Positions 1 through 10,342 of a stretch of 64,000 nt of DNA are shown here, in pieces. Position numbers and translations under genes: made by a program. Under the pieces are notes generated by a model. That model made no database searches, had not been told where the DNA came from, and saw only the letters and a program-made list of their open reading frames with translations. This DNA comes from Spirochaetota bacterium (GTDB taxonomy: Bacteria; Spirochaetota; Spirochaetia; DTKZ01). Where the stretch lies: assembly GCA_026418195.1 (NCBI GenBank), contig JAOABU010000063.1:1-64000 (forward strand). The letters are read 5' to 3'. Every line of letters starts with the position of its first letter. The stretch's first letter is position 1.

Positions 1-19
1 AGATGTGTATAAGAGACAG
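1..19 (+). other. Nextera/Tn5 transposase mosaic-end adapter sequence (library artefact)
   Basis: Exact 19-mer AGATGTGTATAAGAGACAG at base 1; it translates to the well-known artefactual 'MCIRDR' N-terminus. Confidence 0.97.
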
Positions 20-293
20 GGTAGAACGCCTAAAGCACATCATTGAAGAAATTGCAGCCTTAGCAAAGGCAAAGGGTGTTACCTTCTCACCTACTATAAC
101 AGCGGATGTTCTATCTCGGGGGAGCTCTTTCCCCTACGCAACCAAGACCAGCTACCAGCGGGATTTGGAAGTGCGGGGAAAACCGAACGAGGGAGACCTC
201 TTTGGAGGAACCATCATACGAATGGGTAAGAACTTAGGCATTCCTACTCCTTGGACAGAGGAGACGGTAAAAAGGATTGAAAGACTTACCTGA
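20..293 (+). CDS. 2-dehydropantoate 2-reductase-like protein, C-terminal fragment (5' truncated at contig end)
   Basis: ApbA/PanE C-terminal type sequence 'TSYQRDLEVRGKPNEGDLFGGTIIRMGKNLGIPTPWTEE'; the ORF start lies in adapter. Confidence 0.75.
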
Positions 294-321
294 AGAGGAT
301 TCCTTTCAATCAAAAGTGGTG

Positions 322-594
322 TTATGTGGATACCTGTTGGACCATAAGAACCCTTGAACCGATTTGGTTTCCGTCAATAACAAACGTAAGATGATACCTT
401 CCTGGTTTTGGGAAGAGTGTCAGTTCAAAGATCGGGGTAATTTCAATCACCCTAAGAGGTTCTTGGGATTCAAATCCTCCGCTTAAAGCGATCACCACTT
501 GCTGCGTTTCATCGTTCACTAAGTTCAATGCAAAATCGTGTTTCCCTGTAAGGCTCGTTACCGCAGCATAGATTCCAAATCTGGGAAACTGCAA
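322..594 (-). CDS. Small protein resembling DUF6941-type proteins, possibly 5'-truncated
   Basis: 90 aa ORF, TTG start only; beta-rich 'PRFGIYAAVTSLTGKHDFALNLVNDETQQ'. Confidence 0.4.
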   Translation of the reverse strand: MQFPRFGIYAAVTSLTGKHDFALNLVNDETQQVVIALSGGFESQEPLRVIEITPIFELTLFPKPGRYHLTFVIDGNQIGSRVLMVQQVST

Positions 595-873
595 GTTACA
601 GTCGGATAAACTGTACCAGCTTTCATCTATCGTATTCTAGATGGATCTCCTGAATACCCACTACAACTATGGAAATCCTTTCGACTTACTACATCCGAAA
701 TCATTGGCAGGCTCCGTTCCCACTACTCTGTGGCAAACTTCACCGCCTCTGACTTTTGGTAGGGTTTGTCGTTCCGGTGCGGCACAGGGATGTGGGTAGG
801 TTTATAGGAAGCCATATAACGATACCACCGGGGAAGATCCTAATTAAATCATTATATTAGAAAGGGTTATCTT

Positions 874-947
874 TACGCCCAGAGGGACTCGAACCCCCGA
901 CCTACTGCTTAGAAGGCAGTTGCTCTATCCAGTTGAGCTATGGGCGC
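874..947 (-). tRNA. tRNA-Arg (anticodon TCT)
   Basis: Cloverleaf on reverse strand: acceptor GCGCCCA/TGGGCGT, anticodon stem ACTGC-CTTCTAA-GCAGT, T-arm GGTTCGAGTCC. Confidence 0.95.
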
Positions 948-951
948 ATCT

Positions 952-1024
952 TCGGGATGGAGGGATTTGAACCCCCGGTCTCCTGCTCCCAAAGCAGGCG
1001 CCTTAGCCGCTAGGCTACATCCCG
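952..1024 (-). tRNA. tRNA-Pro (anticodon TGG)
   Basis: Cloverleaf on reverse strand: acceptor CGGGATG/CATCCCG, anticodon stem CCTGC-TTTGGGA-GCAGG, T-arm GGTTCAAATCC. Confidence 0.95.
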
Positions 1025-1136
1025 TTATGTGCCATGTGTTATGAATGAGGTGAGTATATCTATCCGTAAGGGGAGCGTCAAGGACCGATCCTTTACATTC
1101 CCCTAGGTTCATGGTAGGGTACCTTCTTCGCGGGAT

Positions 1137-4100
1137 ATGCATAACAATACAGTTGAAAGGGAGCTTCATACGGCGATCAAGCCTCCAGTAATACGGATCG
1201 AAGGAGCTAGACAGAATAATCTCAAGAATGTTTCTATAGAGATTCCCATCGGCCAGATGACGGTAGTAACAGGAGTAAGTGGGAGTGGAAAGTCTTCCCT
1301 CGTATTCGATACGGTGTATGCAGAAGGGCAACGACGGTACATAGAAACCTTCTCTGCCTACACCCGGCAATTCCTAGAACGGATGGACAAGCCACGGGTA
1401 GATCGAATCTTTGGGATTCCTCCTGCAGTAGCGATCGAAGCTGCCAACCCTGTCCGCACCTCTCGATCTACCGTTGGTACCATGACGGAAATCAACGACT
1501 ACCTCAAGATCCTCTATGCCCGGTTGTCCACTTTGTATTGCCGATCCTGTGGAAAGGAGGTTCGGAAAGATACCCCTGATTCGATCGTAACTTTCCTGAA
1601 ACAGGACCACAATGGGATTCCCATTCCTCTCCTCATCTCTTTCACGGTCCCTGTTCCTCCTGGCTCGTCCCCTGAAACGATTCGCGAGGTGCTCAATACC
1701 CAAGGATACACCCGTTTCCTCGATTGCTCCAAGGAACTGCTAGAGGTGATCCAGGATAGGATCCTCTTCTCCAAGGATACAGAAAGCCGAACCCGTGAAG
1801 CTCTGGAAACAGCTTTTCGATTTGGGAAAGGTCGCCTTACCGTGTACCGACTTGGAAAAGATCGTACCACCCCCGTTGCCCAATGGAAGTTCTCTTCCGA
1901 TCTCCACTGTGCCGAGTGTGACCTCTATTACCGAGAGCCCTTCCCCAATTTTTTCTCCTTTAACTCACCCTTGGGTGCTTGTCCTAGGTGCCGGGGATTC
2001 GGAAGGATCATCGACGTGGATTATGAACAGGTAATTCCGGACGATACCTTGAGCCTACGGGCAGGAGCGATTAAACCCTGGCAAACAGATAGTTATAAGG
2101 AATGTCAGGAAGATCTAGAATCCTTTGCTAAAAAGCGCGGAATTCCTCTTGATATCCCATGGAAAGACCTAACCGATACCCAAAAACATTGGGTGATCGA
2201 GGGAGAAGGTAGCTGGGAAGAGGGAAAATGGTACGGAATAAAACGCTTCTTCGAATGGCTCGAGTCACGAGCCTACAAGATGCACATCCGTGTCTTATTA
2301 TCTCGATACCGTGATTATAGGATCTGTCCCACATGTCAGGGTGCTCGATTGCAAGAAGAAGCCCTTCTGTGGCGCTTGGGTGGCTCGAAGTCAGAGGGAG
2401 GACTGAATTTTCACGAACTCGCCTCTCTTCCTCTGCATAAAGCAAAAGAGTTCCTCTCCCACCTTACCTTGAGTCCAGGGCTAGAGAATACCTGTGGAAT
2501 CCTCTTACAACAGGTGCTAACACGTTTGACCTATTTGATCGATGTGGGATTGGGATACCTTACACTGGATCGGCAATCCCGAACCCTAAGCGGTGGAGAA
2601 CTTCAACGGATTAACCTCACCACCGCTTTAGGTTCTGCCCTAGTGAATACCCTCTTTGTCCTTGACGAGCCTTCTATTGGACTCCATCCCCGTGACATCG
2701 AACGGCTGATCCGTATTCTCCACCTCCTTCGGGACTCGGGGAATACCCTACTGGTAGTGGAACACGACCCTGAAGTGATTCGAGCAGCGGATCACATCAT
2801 CGATTTGGGCCCTGGTCCTGGGCAACAGGGTGGAAAGGTCGTATTCGCAGGTCCAATAACTACCCTCCTCTCTCATCCAAGCTCCCTCACAGCTAAATAC
2901 CTTCGGGGAGAAAAAAAGGCTTACCTGACTTCTACTGTACAGGATAGGAATCCCCAACGTCAGGATCCTTCTACCTCGAAAGATTCCTACCTATACATCG
3001 AAGGCGCTTCTGTGCATAACTTGAGAAATCTTTCTCTCCGGATCCCTCTCCATCGATTGGTAGTAATCACTGGGGTAAGCGGTTCCGGGAAATCCACCCT
3101 GGTAGAGGAAGTTCTCTACCCCAATCTTGAGAGGCTTCTAGAAAAGAAACAAACGTCCCTCCGGTATGTCCAACGAATCTCGGGTTTTGAGACCATCGAT
3201 CAGGTAGTATTGATAGATCAGAAACCCATCGGAAAATCTAGCCGGTCCAATCCTGCAAGCTATATAGGTGCCTACGATGGGATTCGGAAGCTTTTCGCCT
3301 CCCTTCCTCTGGCAAAAGAACGGGGGTTCACAGCAGGAATGTTCAGTTTCAATTCCGGAAACGGCAGGTGCCCTACCTGCGAGGGCAAAGGATTTGAACG
3401 GGTGGAGATGCAGTTCCTGAGTGATGTGTACCTGCGGTGCCCGGACTGTGATGGGAAACGATTCCGGGAAGAGGTTTTGGAAATTCTATACGAGACAGAG
3501 ACAGGAGACACTCTTTCCATAGCCGATGTATTGGATCTTACGGTAGAGGAAGCCTTAGTAGTATTTAAAGGAAAGAAGGAGATTTCAAACAAACTCGTCT
3601 TCCTTCAAGAAGTAGGACTTGGTTACCTTACATTAGGACAGGGGGTGCCCACGTTAAGCGGAGGGGAAGCCCAACGTTTGAAACTAGCGGGGTATCTTGC
3701 AAACACGAAAGATACCAATAAAAACAATGGAAACCACGAGCAACCATCTTCCCATATCCTCTTTCTCTTGGATGAACCTACCACAGGGCTTCATTTCGAG
3801 GATATTGCAGTCCTTCTTCGAGTATTCCAAAAGATCAAAGAAGCAGGCCATTCCCTTATTGTGATCGAGCACAACATGGACGTGATCGCTTCTGCCGACC
3901 ACATCCTCGATTTAGGACCCGAGGGTGGAGATGAAGGGGGCACTCTCGTTGCACAAGGATCTGTGGAGGCTATCCTTGCTGAACCTAGAAGTCATACGGG
4001 ACGTTCCCTACGAGCCTACTTCAATTCCTTCACTCCTTACTCCGTCCGGAAAGCGCAAGAGGGGATCGATTCAGCGCATGCTAGCACAAGGGAACAGGTA

Positions 4101-6803
4101 GCCGAACCCGTACCTCCTTACCAACCGCACAATTTCTTATCCGCCTCTTATCTGGATAGAAAGATCCTTGTTCGGGGAGCTAAGGAACACAATCTGAAGA
4201 ATATCTCCATTACGATCCCCCTAGATCGTTTCACCGTAATCACAGGGGTCAGCGGTAGTGGGAAAAGTACCCTTGCCTTTGACATTCTGTTTGCCGAAGG
4301 GCAACGGAGGTACTTAGAAACCCTGAACGCCTATGCTAGACAGTTCATCGAAGTGTTACCTAAACCTGACGTAGAGGAGGTATTAGGTGTTCCACCCACC
4401 GTGTCCATTGAACAACACACGAGTCGCGGTGGTAGGAAGAGCACCGTCGCCACCGTTACCGAGATCTATCACTTCCTTCGACTTTGGTTCACTAAATTGG
4501 GTACCTATCACTGCCCCCGATGTAAAGTTCCCATACAAACCCAGACACCAGAAACCATCATGGATCTCGTCCTAAAAACCCTCAACCCAAGGAATGTGGA
4601 TTCCCTCCAGATCTATGCACCTCTTATTATCCATCGGAAAGGGATCTATAAAGAACTCGCTTCCTGGGCAAACAAGCAGGGGTATCCCTTTCTTCGAGTG
4701 GACGGAGAACTGTACCCTACGGATTTTTGGCCTACCCTTTCTAGGTACAGGGAACATTCCATTGATCTTCCCATACCCATAGATCCCCACCTACCCATCG
4801 AGGAAGCTCTACTCCAATCTATCAAGAAAGCCCTCCAACTGGGGAAAGGGAGCGTACGAGTTTCCTTCAAACAGGAGGAACGTTTCTATTCTATTAAAAG
4901 AATGTGCTCTTCCTGTGGAACGAGTCTCCCTGATCCTGATCCCAGGCTTTTTTCTTTCAATAGTAAGCATGGCTGGTGTCCCCGCTGTTATGGAACTGGT
5001 CTGGTTATTTCAGGGTTCGATGAATCACAGACGGGAGAAGAAATTTGGTGGAATGAGTGGTATCAAGGTGAAGAAGTTCCCTGCCCCTCCTGTGAAGGAA
5101 AACGGCTCAGACCAGAAGCTCTTTCCGTAACCTTTAAAGGGTACTCCATTGCTGACATCGCTGCTATGTCAGTTAAGGAAGCGTTTCGATTCTTTTCCAC
5201 CATTCAATTACAAGGGAGAGATCTGGAAATTGGTAAAGAGATTCTTCCGGAGCTTCTTTCCCGACTCTCATTCCTAGAAGAAGTAGGGCTATCTTACTTG
5301 AGTCTAGATCGATCCGCTCCTTCGTTAAGTGGAGGTGAGAGTCGGCGTGTCCGATTGGCCGCTCAACTCGGTTCCAATCTACGTGGGGTTTGTTACATCC
5401 TGGATGAACCCACGATCGGCCTCCATAGCCGAGACAATGAACGCCTGCTTTCTACCTTGCGAATGCTCCAGAATAAGGGGAATACCCTTGTAGTGGTGGA
5501 GCACGACGAGCAAACGATTCGACAGGCCGATCATGTGATCGATCTGGGTCCCGGGGGTGGAATCCTGGGAGGGCAGATCCTTGCTGAGGGGTCTCCCAAG
5601 ACCATCGCTCGGAATCCCCAAAGCAGCACGGGGAAGTATTTGAACCAACCCCTTCTCCACCCCCTCCGAAAGCACCGGCGGCCTGTGAGTATGGACACCC
5701 CTCGACTCTGGATCCGAGGGGCTACTCTCCACAATCTTAAAGGGTTCGATGTTGCCATTCCCCTGAGGAGGTTCGTGGTAGTAACCGGTGTAAGTGGAAG
5801 CGGTAAGAGTACCCTGGTACGTGACGTTCTTCGTACATCCCTCGAACGACTTATCCAAAAGGGAATGCAAAAGCGCTCCTACGAGAAAACAGTATCTACA
5901 TTGAAAACCCAATCTTCAAGCCCCTTTTCCGGATGCCGGAGTATTGAAGGTTGGGAATCCTTAGAAAGAGTGCTGGAAGTAGATCAGACTCCCATCGGAA
6001 AAACTCCGCGATCTTGTCCTGCCACCTACATTGGGTTCTGGGATCCCATTCGGAAATTTTTTGCTGAACTACCTGAATCCCGGGTTCGCGGATATACACC
6101 TAGTCGCTTTTCCTTCAATGTGCCGGGTGGGCGCTGCCCCAACTGCGAAGGACAAGGAATGAAAACAGTTGAGATGAGCTTCTTGCCCGATGCGGAAGTC
6201 CCCTGTGAGGCTTGTGCAGGGAAAAGGTTTGAATCAGAAACTTGTTCTGTCGTCTTCCGGGGGAAATCCATTGCCGATGTTCTTTCCATGAACGTGGAGG
6301 AAGCGGTAAACTTCTTTTCCTTTCATCCCACCGTCCATCATGCATTGAAACTGATGCAGGAGGTTGGCTTAGGATACCTCACCCTAGGTCAACCGAGCCC
6401 CACCTTAAGTGGCGGCGAGTCCCAACGGCTGAAATTGGTAACAGAACTGGCGAAGATCGGCCATGCGGGGAAAAGAGCACCTCCCCACACTCTCTACATT
6501 CTCGATGAACCGACTATCGGTCTCCATACAGCGGATATTGAGAAACTCTTAACTGTGTTGCATCGGTTGGTAGACGCTGGACACTCACTCGTGATCATCG
6601 AACACAACCTTGACCTAATTGCAGAGGCTGATTGGATCATCGACTTGGGTCCTGAAGGAGGAGAGGAAGGGGGCTACCTTGTAGCAGAAGGGAAACCTGA
6701 GGATCTAGTGACGGGTATGGGTATACACACCCATCCACTCGGGCATGATTCTTACACACGACACTACCTCACTTCGAAACTCCAATCACCCCTTGTCCCT
6801 TAA
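1137..6803 (+). CDS. uvrA: Excinuclease ABC subunit A, tandem-duplicated (double-length UvrA)
   Basis: 1888 aa; four Walker A motifs (GVSGSGKS), four LSGGE signatures, and two full sets of UvrA zinc-finger CxxC pairs; second copy starts near '[21 protein letters not shown]'. Confidence 0.95.
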   Translation: MHNNTVERELHTAIKPPVIRIEGARQNNLKNVSIEIPIGQMTVVTGVSGSGKSSLVFDTVYAEGQRRYIETFSAYTRQFLERMDKPRVDRIFGIPPAVAIEAANPVRTSRSTVGTMTEINDYLKILYARLSTLYCRSCGKEVRKDTPDSIVTFLKQDHNGIPIPLLISFTVPVPPGSSPETIREVLNTQGYTRFLDCSKELLEVIQDRILFSKDTESRTREALETAFRFGKGRLTVYRLGKDRTTPVAQWKFSSDLHCAECDLYYREPFPNFFSFNSPLGACPRCRGFGRIIDVDYEQVIPDDTLSLRAGAIKPWQTDSYKECQEDLESFAKKRGIPLDIPWKDLTDTQKHWVIEGEGSWEEGKWYGIKRFFEWLESRAYKMHIRVLLSRYRDYRICPTCQGARLQEEALLWRLGGSKSEGGLNFHELASLPLHKAKEFLSHLTLSPGLENTCGILLQQVLTRLTYLIDVGLGYLTLDRQSRTLSGGELQRINLTTALGSALVNTLFVLDEPSIGLHPRDIERLIRILHLLRDSGNTLLVVEHDPEVIRAADHIIDLGPGPGQQGGKVVFAGPITTLLSHPSSLTAKYLRGEKKAYLTSTVQDRNPQRQDPSTSKDSYLYIEGASVHNLRNLSLRIPLHRLVVITGVSGSGKSTLVEEVLYPNLERLLEKKQTSLRYVQRISGFETIDQVVLIDQKPIGKSSRSNPASYIGAYDGIRKLFASLPLAKERGFTAGMFSFNSGNGRCPTCEGKGFERVEMQFLSDVYLRCPDCDGKRFREEVLEILYETETGDTLSIADVLDLTVEEALVVFKGKKEISNKLVFLQEVGLGYLTLGQGVPTLSGGEAQRLKLAGYLANTKDTNKNNGNHEQPSSHILFLLDEPTTGLHFEDIAVLLRVFQKIKEAGHSLIVIEHNMDVIASADHILDLGPEGGDEGGTLVAQGSVEAILAEPRSHTGRSLRAYFNSFTPYSVRKAQEGIDSAHASTREQVAEPVPPYQPHNFLSASYLDRKILVRGAKEHNLKNISITIPLDRFTVITGVSGSGKSTLAFDILFAEGQRRYLETLNAYARQFIEVLPKPDVEEVLGVPPTVSIEQHTSRGGRKSTVATVTEIYHFLRLWFTKLGTYHCPRCKVPIQTQTPETIMDLVLKTLNPRNVDSLQIYAPLIIHRKGIYKELASWANKQGYPFLRVDGELYPTDFWPTLSRYREHSIDLPIPIDPHLPIEEALLQSIKKALQLGKGSVRVSFKQEERFYSIKRMCSSCGTSLPDPDPRLFSFNSKHGWCPRCYGTGLVISGFDESQTGEEIWWNEWYQGEEVPCPSCEGKRLRPEALSVTFKGYSIADIAAMSVKEAFRFFSTIQLQGRDLEIGKEILPELLSRLSFLEEVGLSYLSLDRSAPSLSGGESRRVRLAAQLGSNLRGVCYILDEPTIGLHSRDNERLLSTLRMLQNKGNTLVVVEHDEQTIRQADHVIDLGPGGGILGGQILAEGSPKTIARNPQSSTGKYLNQPLLHPLRKHRRPVSMDTPRLWIRGATLHNLKGFDVAIPLRRFVVVTGVSGSGKSTLVRDVLRTSLERLIQKGMQKRSYEKTVSTLKTQSSSPFSGCRSIEGWESLERVLEVDQTPIGKTPRSCPATYIGFWDPIRKFFAELPESRVRGYTPSRFSFNVPGGRCPNCEGQGMKTVEMSFLPDAEVPCEACAGKRFESETCSVVFRGKSIADVLSMNVEEAVNFFSFHPTVHHALKLMQEVGLGYLTLGQPSPTLSGGESQRLKLVTELAKIGHAGKRAPPHTLYILDEPTIGLHTADIEKLLTVLHRLVDAGHSLVIIEHNLDLIAEADWIIDLGPEGGEEGGYLVAEGKPEDLVTGMGIHTHPLGHDSYTRHYLTSKLQSPLVP

Positions 6804-7544
6804 TGATAGGTATTCCTGCGGATAGTTGGTAATAAGAATATCTACATACGAACCGAGGTAGTTTTTTGCCCTCTCTACATCGAATCGTTCCCGGGAAAAC
6901 CAACCATGTACCGTAAGACCTGCTTCATGGGCCGCCTCGATAATTTCAGTCTGAGCAAGGTGCATGGGAGGATGTAGTGCCTGTACCCCCAACGAACTTG
7001 CATAGGTATGAGGAGCGAAGAGATGACAACTGTACAGAATACCGGTGCGAACCTTTGGAGCGATGCGTCGAAATCGAAGTACGGTATAGTGATTAAAAGA
7101 TGAAAGGATCACCCGGTCTTCCATCCCATACTTCTGGATTAATGCATAGGTTTCCTCTTCGATACCGGGATAGAAAAAATAATCGGTTTTCAGTTCGATA
7201 TTTAACAAAAGCGTTGTGGGCTGTAAGATGTTCAGGACTTCTTCCAGCATAGGAATCCGTTCCCCTTTAAAGGCAGTGCCAAACCACGATCCCGCATCCA
7301 ATTTAGAAAGATCCTTCCTGGTCATCTCCTGAATGACCCCCTTCCCATCGGTAGTACGATCTACCGTTTCATCATGGCAAACCAAAAGATGTCCATCTTT
7401 GGATCGGTGCACATCTAGCTCGATTCCGTCGGCCCCAACTTCGATCGCTTTACGAAACGCAGATAGAGTATTCTCTGGGCACTGGGAACTTACTCCTCTA
7501 TGAGCAAAAATCAATGGTTTCTTCGTATGCATATCCTTCTCCAA
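6786..7544 (-). CDS. Glycerophosphodiester phosphodiesterase
   Basis: GDPD motifs '[57 protein letters not shown]'. Confidence 0.93.
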   Translation of the reverse strand: MEKDMHTKKPLIFAHRGVSSQCPENTLSAFRKAIEVGADGIELDVHRSKDGHLLVCHDETVDRTTDGKGVIQEMTRKDLSKLDAGSWFGTAFKGERIPMLEEVLNILQPTTLLLNIELKTDYFFYPGIEEETYALIQKYGMEDRVILSSFNHYTVLRFRRIAPKVRTGILYSCHLFAPHTYASSLGVQALHPPMHLAQTEIIEAAHEAGLTVHGWFSRERFDVERAKNYLGSYVDILITNYPQEYLSLRDKG

Positions 7545-7645
7545 AGAGAGTCTATCAGAAAATTTATCCTTGGGATATGGCTAAAGATCCTAATCTGTGT
7601 TATATTAAAAGCAAACATCACTTCTCGAATCAAGGAGAGGTTCTT

Positions 7646-8026
7646 ATGACAGTTACGCAAGATGAACGGGATCGAGGAATACTGGTTCTAACCTCCATGA
7701 GGTTGGACGAGTTTATGAAAGTTATCGATGCCAAGATCAGTGAATTAAACGACAAATCCAAAGTGTACCTAGAAGAATGTATTGCCGATTACCATCAGTA
7801 CAAGGGAGCTACTCCCCATGAAATCGAGACTGCCATCGAACTCCACAAGCAGTATGTGGCGAATTTGAAGAACATGTTGCAGGACTTAAAGGATACCTGT
7901 AAAAAGAATCTCCACAAAGACTACCTGGTACCTTCCTTAATTGTAGAAACCTTCATCGAACTGGCTAGAAAAGCCACTGCAATAAAATACGTGAAAATGC
8001 AACCAACCGTTGTTCGGGTAGCCTAA
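7646..8026 (+). CDS. Hypothetical helical protein
   Basis: ORF with ATG after RBS 'aaggagaggttctt' inside the longer 7514..8026 ORF. Confidence 0.65.
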   Translation: MTVTQDERDRGILVLTSMRLDEFMKVIDAKISELNDKSKVYLEECIADYHQYKGATPHEIETAIELHKQYVANLKNMLQDLKDTCKKNLHKDYLVPSLIVETFIELARKATAIKYVKMQPTVVRVA

Positions 8027-8043
8027 CACTGGCTTTAGGGTAC

Positions 8044-8074
8044 AAACTCTCCCGCAAAGGGAGAGTTTTTTTTT
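8044..8074 (+). terminator. Rho-independent terminator
   Basis: AAACTCTCCC-gcaaa-GGGAGAGTTT followed by a T-run. Confidence 0.9.
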
Positions 8075-8111
8075 GAATCAGCTGAAAGATTCGCTCTGTT
8101 AAAATGGGTAG

Positions 8112-8795
8112 ATGAAGCTCTACTTGAAAGAAAAGATCTTAAATCTCCCTACAAAGGAACGTCCGAGAGAAAAACTCTACTTCCAGGGAGTAGCTGCTCT
8201 GTCAGACGCGGAACTTCTGGCCATCCTAATTGGTTCTGGGAATCGAACAGTGAGAGTTGAAAAGATCTCCTCCCTACTGCTAGATCTTTTAGACCGTTCC
8301 AATGGAAACATTACAGTCGATGCGTTGATGAAGATTCCTGGTGTTGGGAAGGCAAAAGGGACTCTTATCCTGGCTGCACTGGAGTTTTCCAGGCGATTCC
8401 TGTGTCCTGAGCGTAAACGAATAGGGTTCCCTAGGGATGTGCTTCCCCTAGTGTCCCATTATGCCAATCGCAAACAGGAATACTTTCTTTCCATCTCCCT
8501 TAACGGTGCTCATGAGGTACTGGCCATTCGAGTAGTCTCTATCGGATTGGTCAATCGGTCGTTGGTACACCCAAGGGAAGTGTTTGCCGACCCCCTACAG
8601 GATCGAGCAGCTGCGTTGGTCATTGCTCACAATCACCCTTCGGGGAACCTCGACCCCAGCCTAGAAGACAAGCAGGTAACCATGAGGCTTAGAACCGCAG
8701 CAGAACTTCTAGGAATCGTCTTTCTAGATCATATCATCTTCAGTGAAGAGGGGTACTACAGTTTTCTAGAGCACGGTGAATTAACCAGTCAATGA
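8112..8795 (+). CDS. radC: RadC family JAB-domain protein
   Basis: N-terminal 'RPREKLYFQGVAALSDAELLAILIGSG', HhH 'IPGVGKAKG', JAMM 'AHNHPSGNLDPSLEDKQVT'. Confidence 0.95.
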   Translation: MKLYLKEKILNLPTKERPREKLYFQGVAALSDAELLAILIGSGNRTVRVEKISSLLLDLLDRSNGNITVDALMKIPGVGKAKGTLILAALEFSRRFLCPERKRIGFPRDVLPLVSHYANRKQEYFLSISLNGAHEVLAIRVVSIGLVNRSLVHPREVFADPLQDRAAALVIAHNHPSGNLDPSLEDKQVTMRLRTAAELLGIVFLDHIIFSEEGYYSFLEHGELTSQ

Positions 8796-9337
8796 ACAAT
8801 GATCTTTTTAAAGACTTCCAGGATCATTTCGGTAACTTTCTGTGCATCTGCTCGCGGAACCCGAGCTTCCTTCCAGATGGATTTCATGAAATAATCCCGC
8901 ATTCCCTCGATAATATCGTCGGTCATATAGAAAATATAGGAATAATTCTGACCAAAGGATTTTAATACGGTGAAGGATGTGTAGGTCATCACAGGTTCTT
9001 TACCAATCATGATTCGGTCCTGTCTGGCACTGGTGTAAATGTTCAGTTCCCTAAGTCGATACGGAATACGCTGAAAATTGTTCCTATAAGCGGGTTCAAT
9101 ATGTTTGTTCGGATAGTTTGCAGGTTCTACCAGCACGAACACTTTCTGTCCATCCGCTTGAAACACGAGACCTTCCTCGTTGGTATAGATATCCTTCACA
9201 TTACTGAAAGATATGATCTCGTACTTCGTGTACGTGGAAGTGTCATCGAAAAACGCACTCACTATATACCCACCTGCAGTAGGTAGTTCTTTCTTGTTGT
9301 AGGCCTCAAAAAGTTCTTTCACTATCGCCATACACAA
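8789..9337 (-). CDS. Hypothetical protein
   Basis: 182 aa ORF filling the gap; 7 bp convergent overlap with radC. Confidence 0.65.
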   Translation of the reverse strand: MCMAIVKELFEAYNKKELPTAGGYIVSAFFDDTSTYTKYEIISFSNVKDIYTNEEGLVFQADGQKVFVLVEPANYPNKHIEPAYRNNFQRIPYRLRELNIYTSARQDRIMIGKEPVMTYTSFTVLKSFGQNYSYIFYMTDDIIEGMRDYFMKSIWKEARVPRADAQKVTEMILEVFKKIIVH

Positions 9338-9456
9338 CCACCTCTTACCGTTTTCTCCTATTGTATGAGTTTCTCTCTATTCTGTCAAATCTTTCTGCTA
9401 GTTTCTGGGGAGTAATCCCTTGTAAAGCTCTACAACCCTATCTATAATCCAAACCA

Positions 9457-10263
9457 ATGACTTTACCCGAAGCGCTTTCCTTCATGCACATCAACCTTCC
9501 TACCACGTTGACAGACCTAGAAACTACCTATAGAAGCCTTATTAAACAATACCATCCAGATCGAAACCAAGACCGTCTGCAATGGTCACACGAAATGACC
9601 CTTAGACTCAATGAGGCATACACATTGATCCGAGATGTTCTCACTAAGAATACCGTAGAAGCAGAGGAGACGGAAGAGGAACCCAATACTCCATCACCAA
9701 TCTACACAGAGCTCCAGAAAGCTTGGCAGAAGATCGAGAACGGAATCCATCTGTTTTATACCTACGGGTTAGAGAATCCCCATATTCGACAGGAGGGGCC
9801 TTTCCACATCAAGTTTATCCTTGCTCAGAAACAGATCAAGCAGGGGAAAAAAATCCTGGAACTATATGAACAAAAACCACTCCTTCCTGAGGATCGAGAA
9901 GAACTTAGCCTGCAGAAAAGCTTCTGCGAAGCGTTCCTTCAAAACATGCGGATACAGAAAACCTTTGTGGCAGATGGATCCATCCACCACAAAGCGTACA
10001 AGCACTACTACAATGGGAGTCGTCTTCTCGATGGATTCTTAAAAAAAATCCTATTTCCAGAGGATTACTCGAACCTGATTCTGCCCCCCAAATGCTCCAC
10101 CCTTTGCCAACAGGAACTTCTCACGGTCCTTCTTCATTACCATCAAAGCACATGGGTAGGTGAAGCCACGATCAAACTGGCCTTATTGGAAAGCTTTTTG
10201 AACCTAATGAACTTCCGAAAGGAACGGGATTCTTCCCACCGCTCCTTTTTCTATCGGTTCTAG
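9457..10263 (+). CDS. J-domain (DnaJ-like) protein
   Basis: N-terminal J domain with HPD motif 'YRSLIKQYHPDRNQDRLQWSHEMTLRLNEAYTLI'. Confidence 0.85.
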   Translation: MTLPEALSFMHINLPTTLTDLETTYRSLIKQYHPDRNQDRLQWSHEMTLRLNEAYTLIRDVLTKNTVEAEETEEEPNTPSPIYTELQKAWQKIENGIHLFYTYGLENPHIRQEGPFHIKFILAQKQIKQGKKILELYEQKPLLPEDREELSLQKSFCEAFLQNMRIQKTFVADGSIHHKAYKHYYNGSRLLDGFLKKILFPEDYSNLILPPKCSTLCQQELLTVLLHYHQSTWVGEATIKLALLESFLNLMNFRKERDSSHRSFFYRF

Positions 10264-10276
10264 AGTGAACAAGTAA

Positions 10277-10322
10277 AACGCCTTCCTCCTGCGTCAGCCA
10301 GGATGCTTTCGGGGAAGGCGTT
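10277..10322. terminator. Structured hairpin between convergent genes (probable bidirectional terminator)
   Basis: 10-bp stem AACGCCTTCC/GGAAGGCGTT enclosing a nested TCCTG/CAGGA hairpin; no U-tract. Confidence 0.5.
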
Positions 10323-10342
10323 CACTGCTTGCTTCAGGCTAC

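Noticed and set aside
909-1703. ORFs 909..1370 (-) and 1374..1703 (-)
   Set aside because: They run through tRNA-Arg/tRNA-Pro and antisense to the uvrA 5' end; 'IAQLDRATAF'-type tails are typical of spurious tRNA-overlapping ORFs.
5379-5912. 177 aa ORF on the minus strand
   Set aside because: Fully antisense to the second half of uvrA, where coding is certain; the composition mirrors uvrA codon bias.
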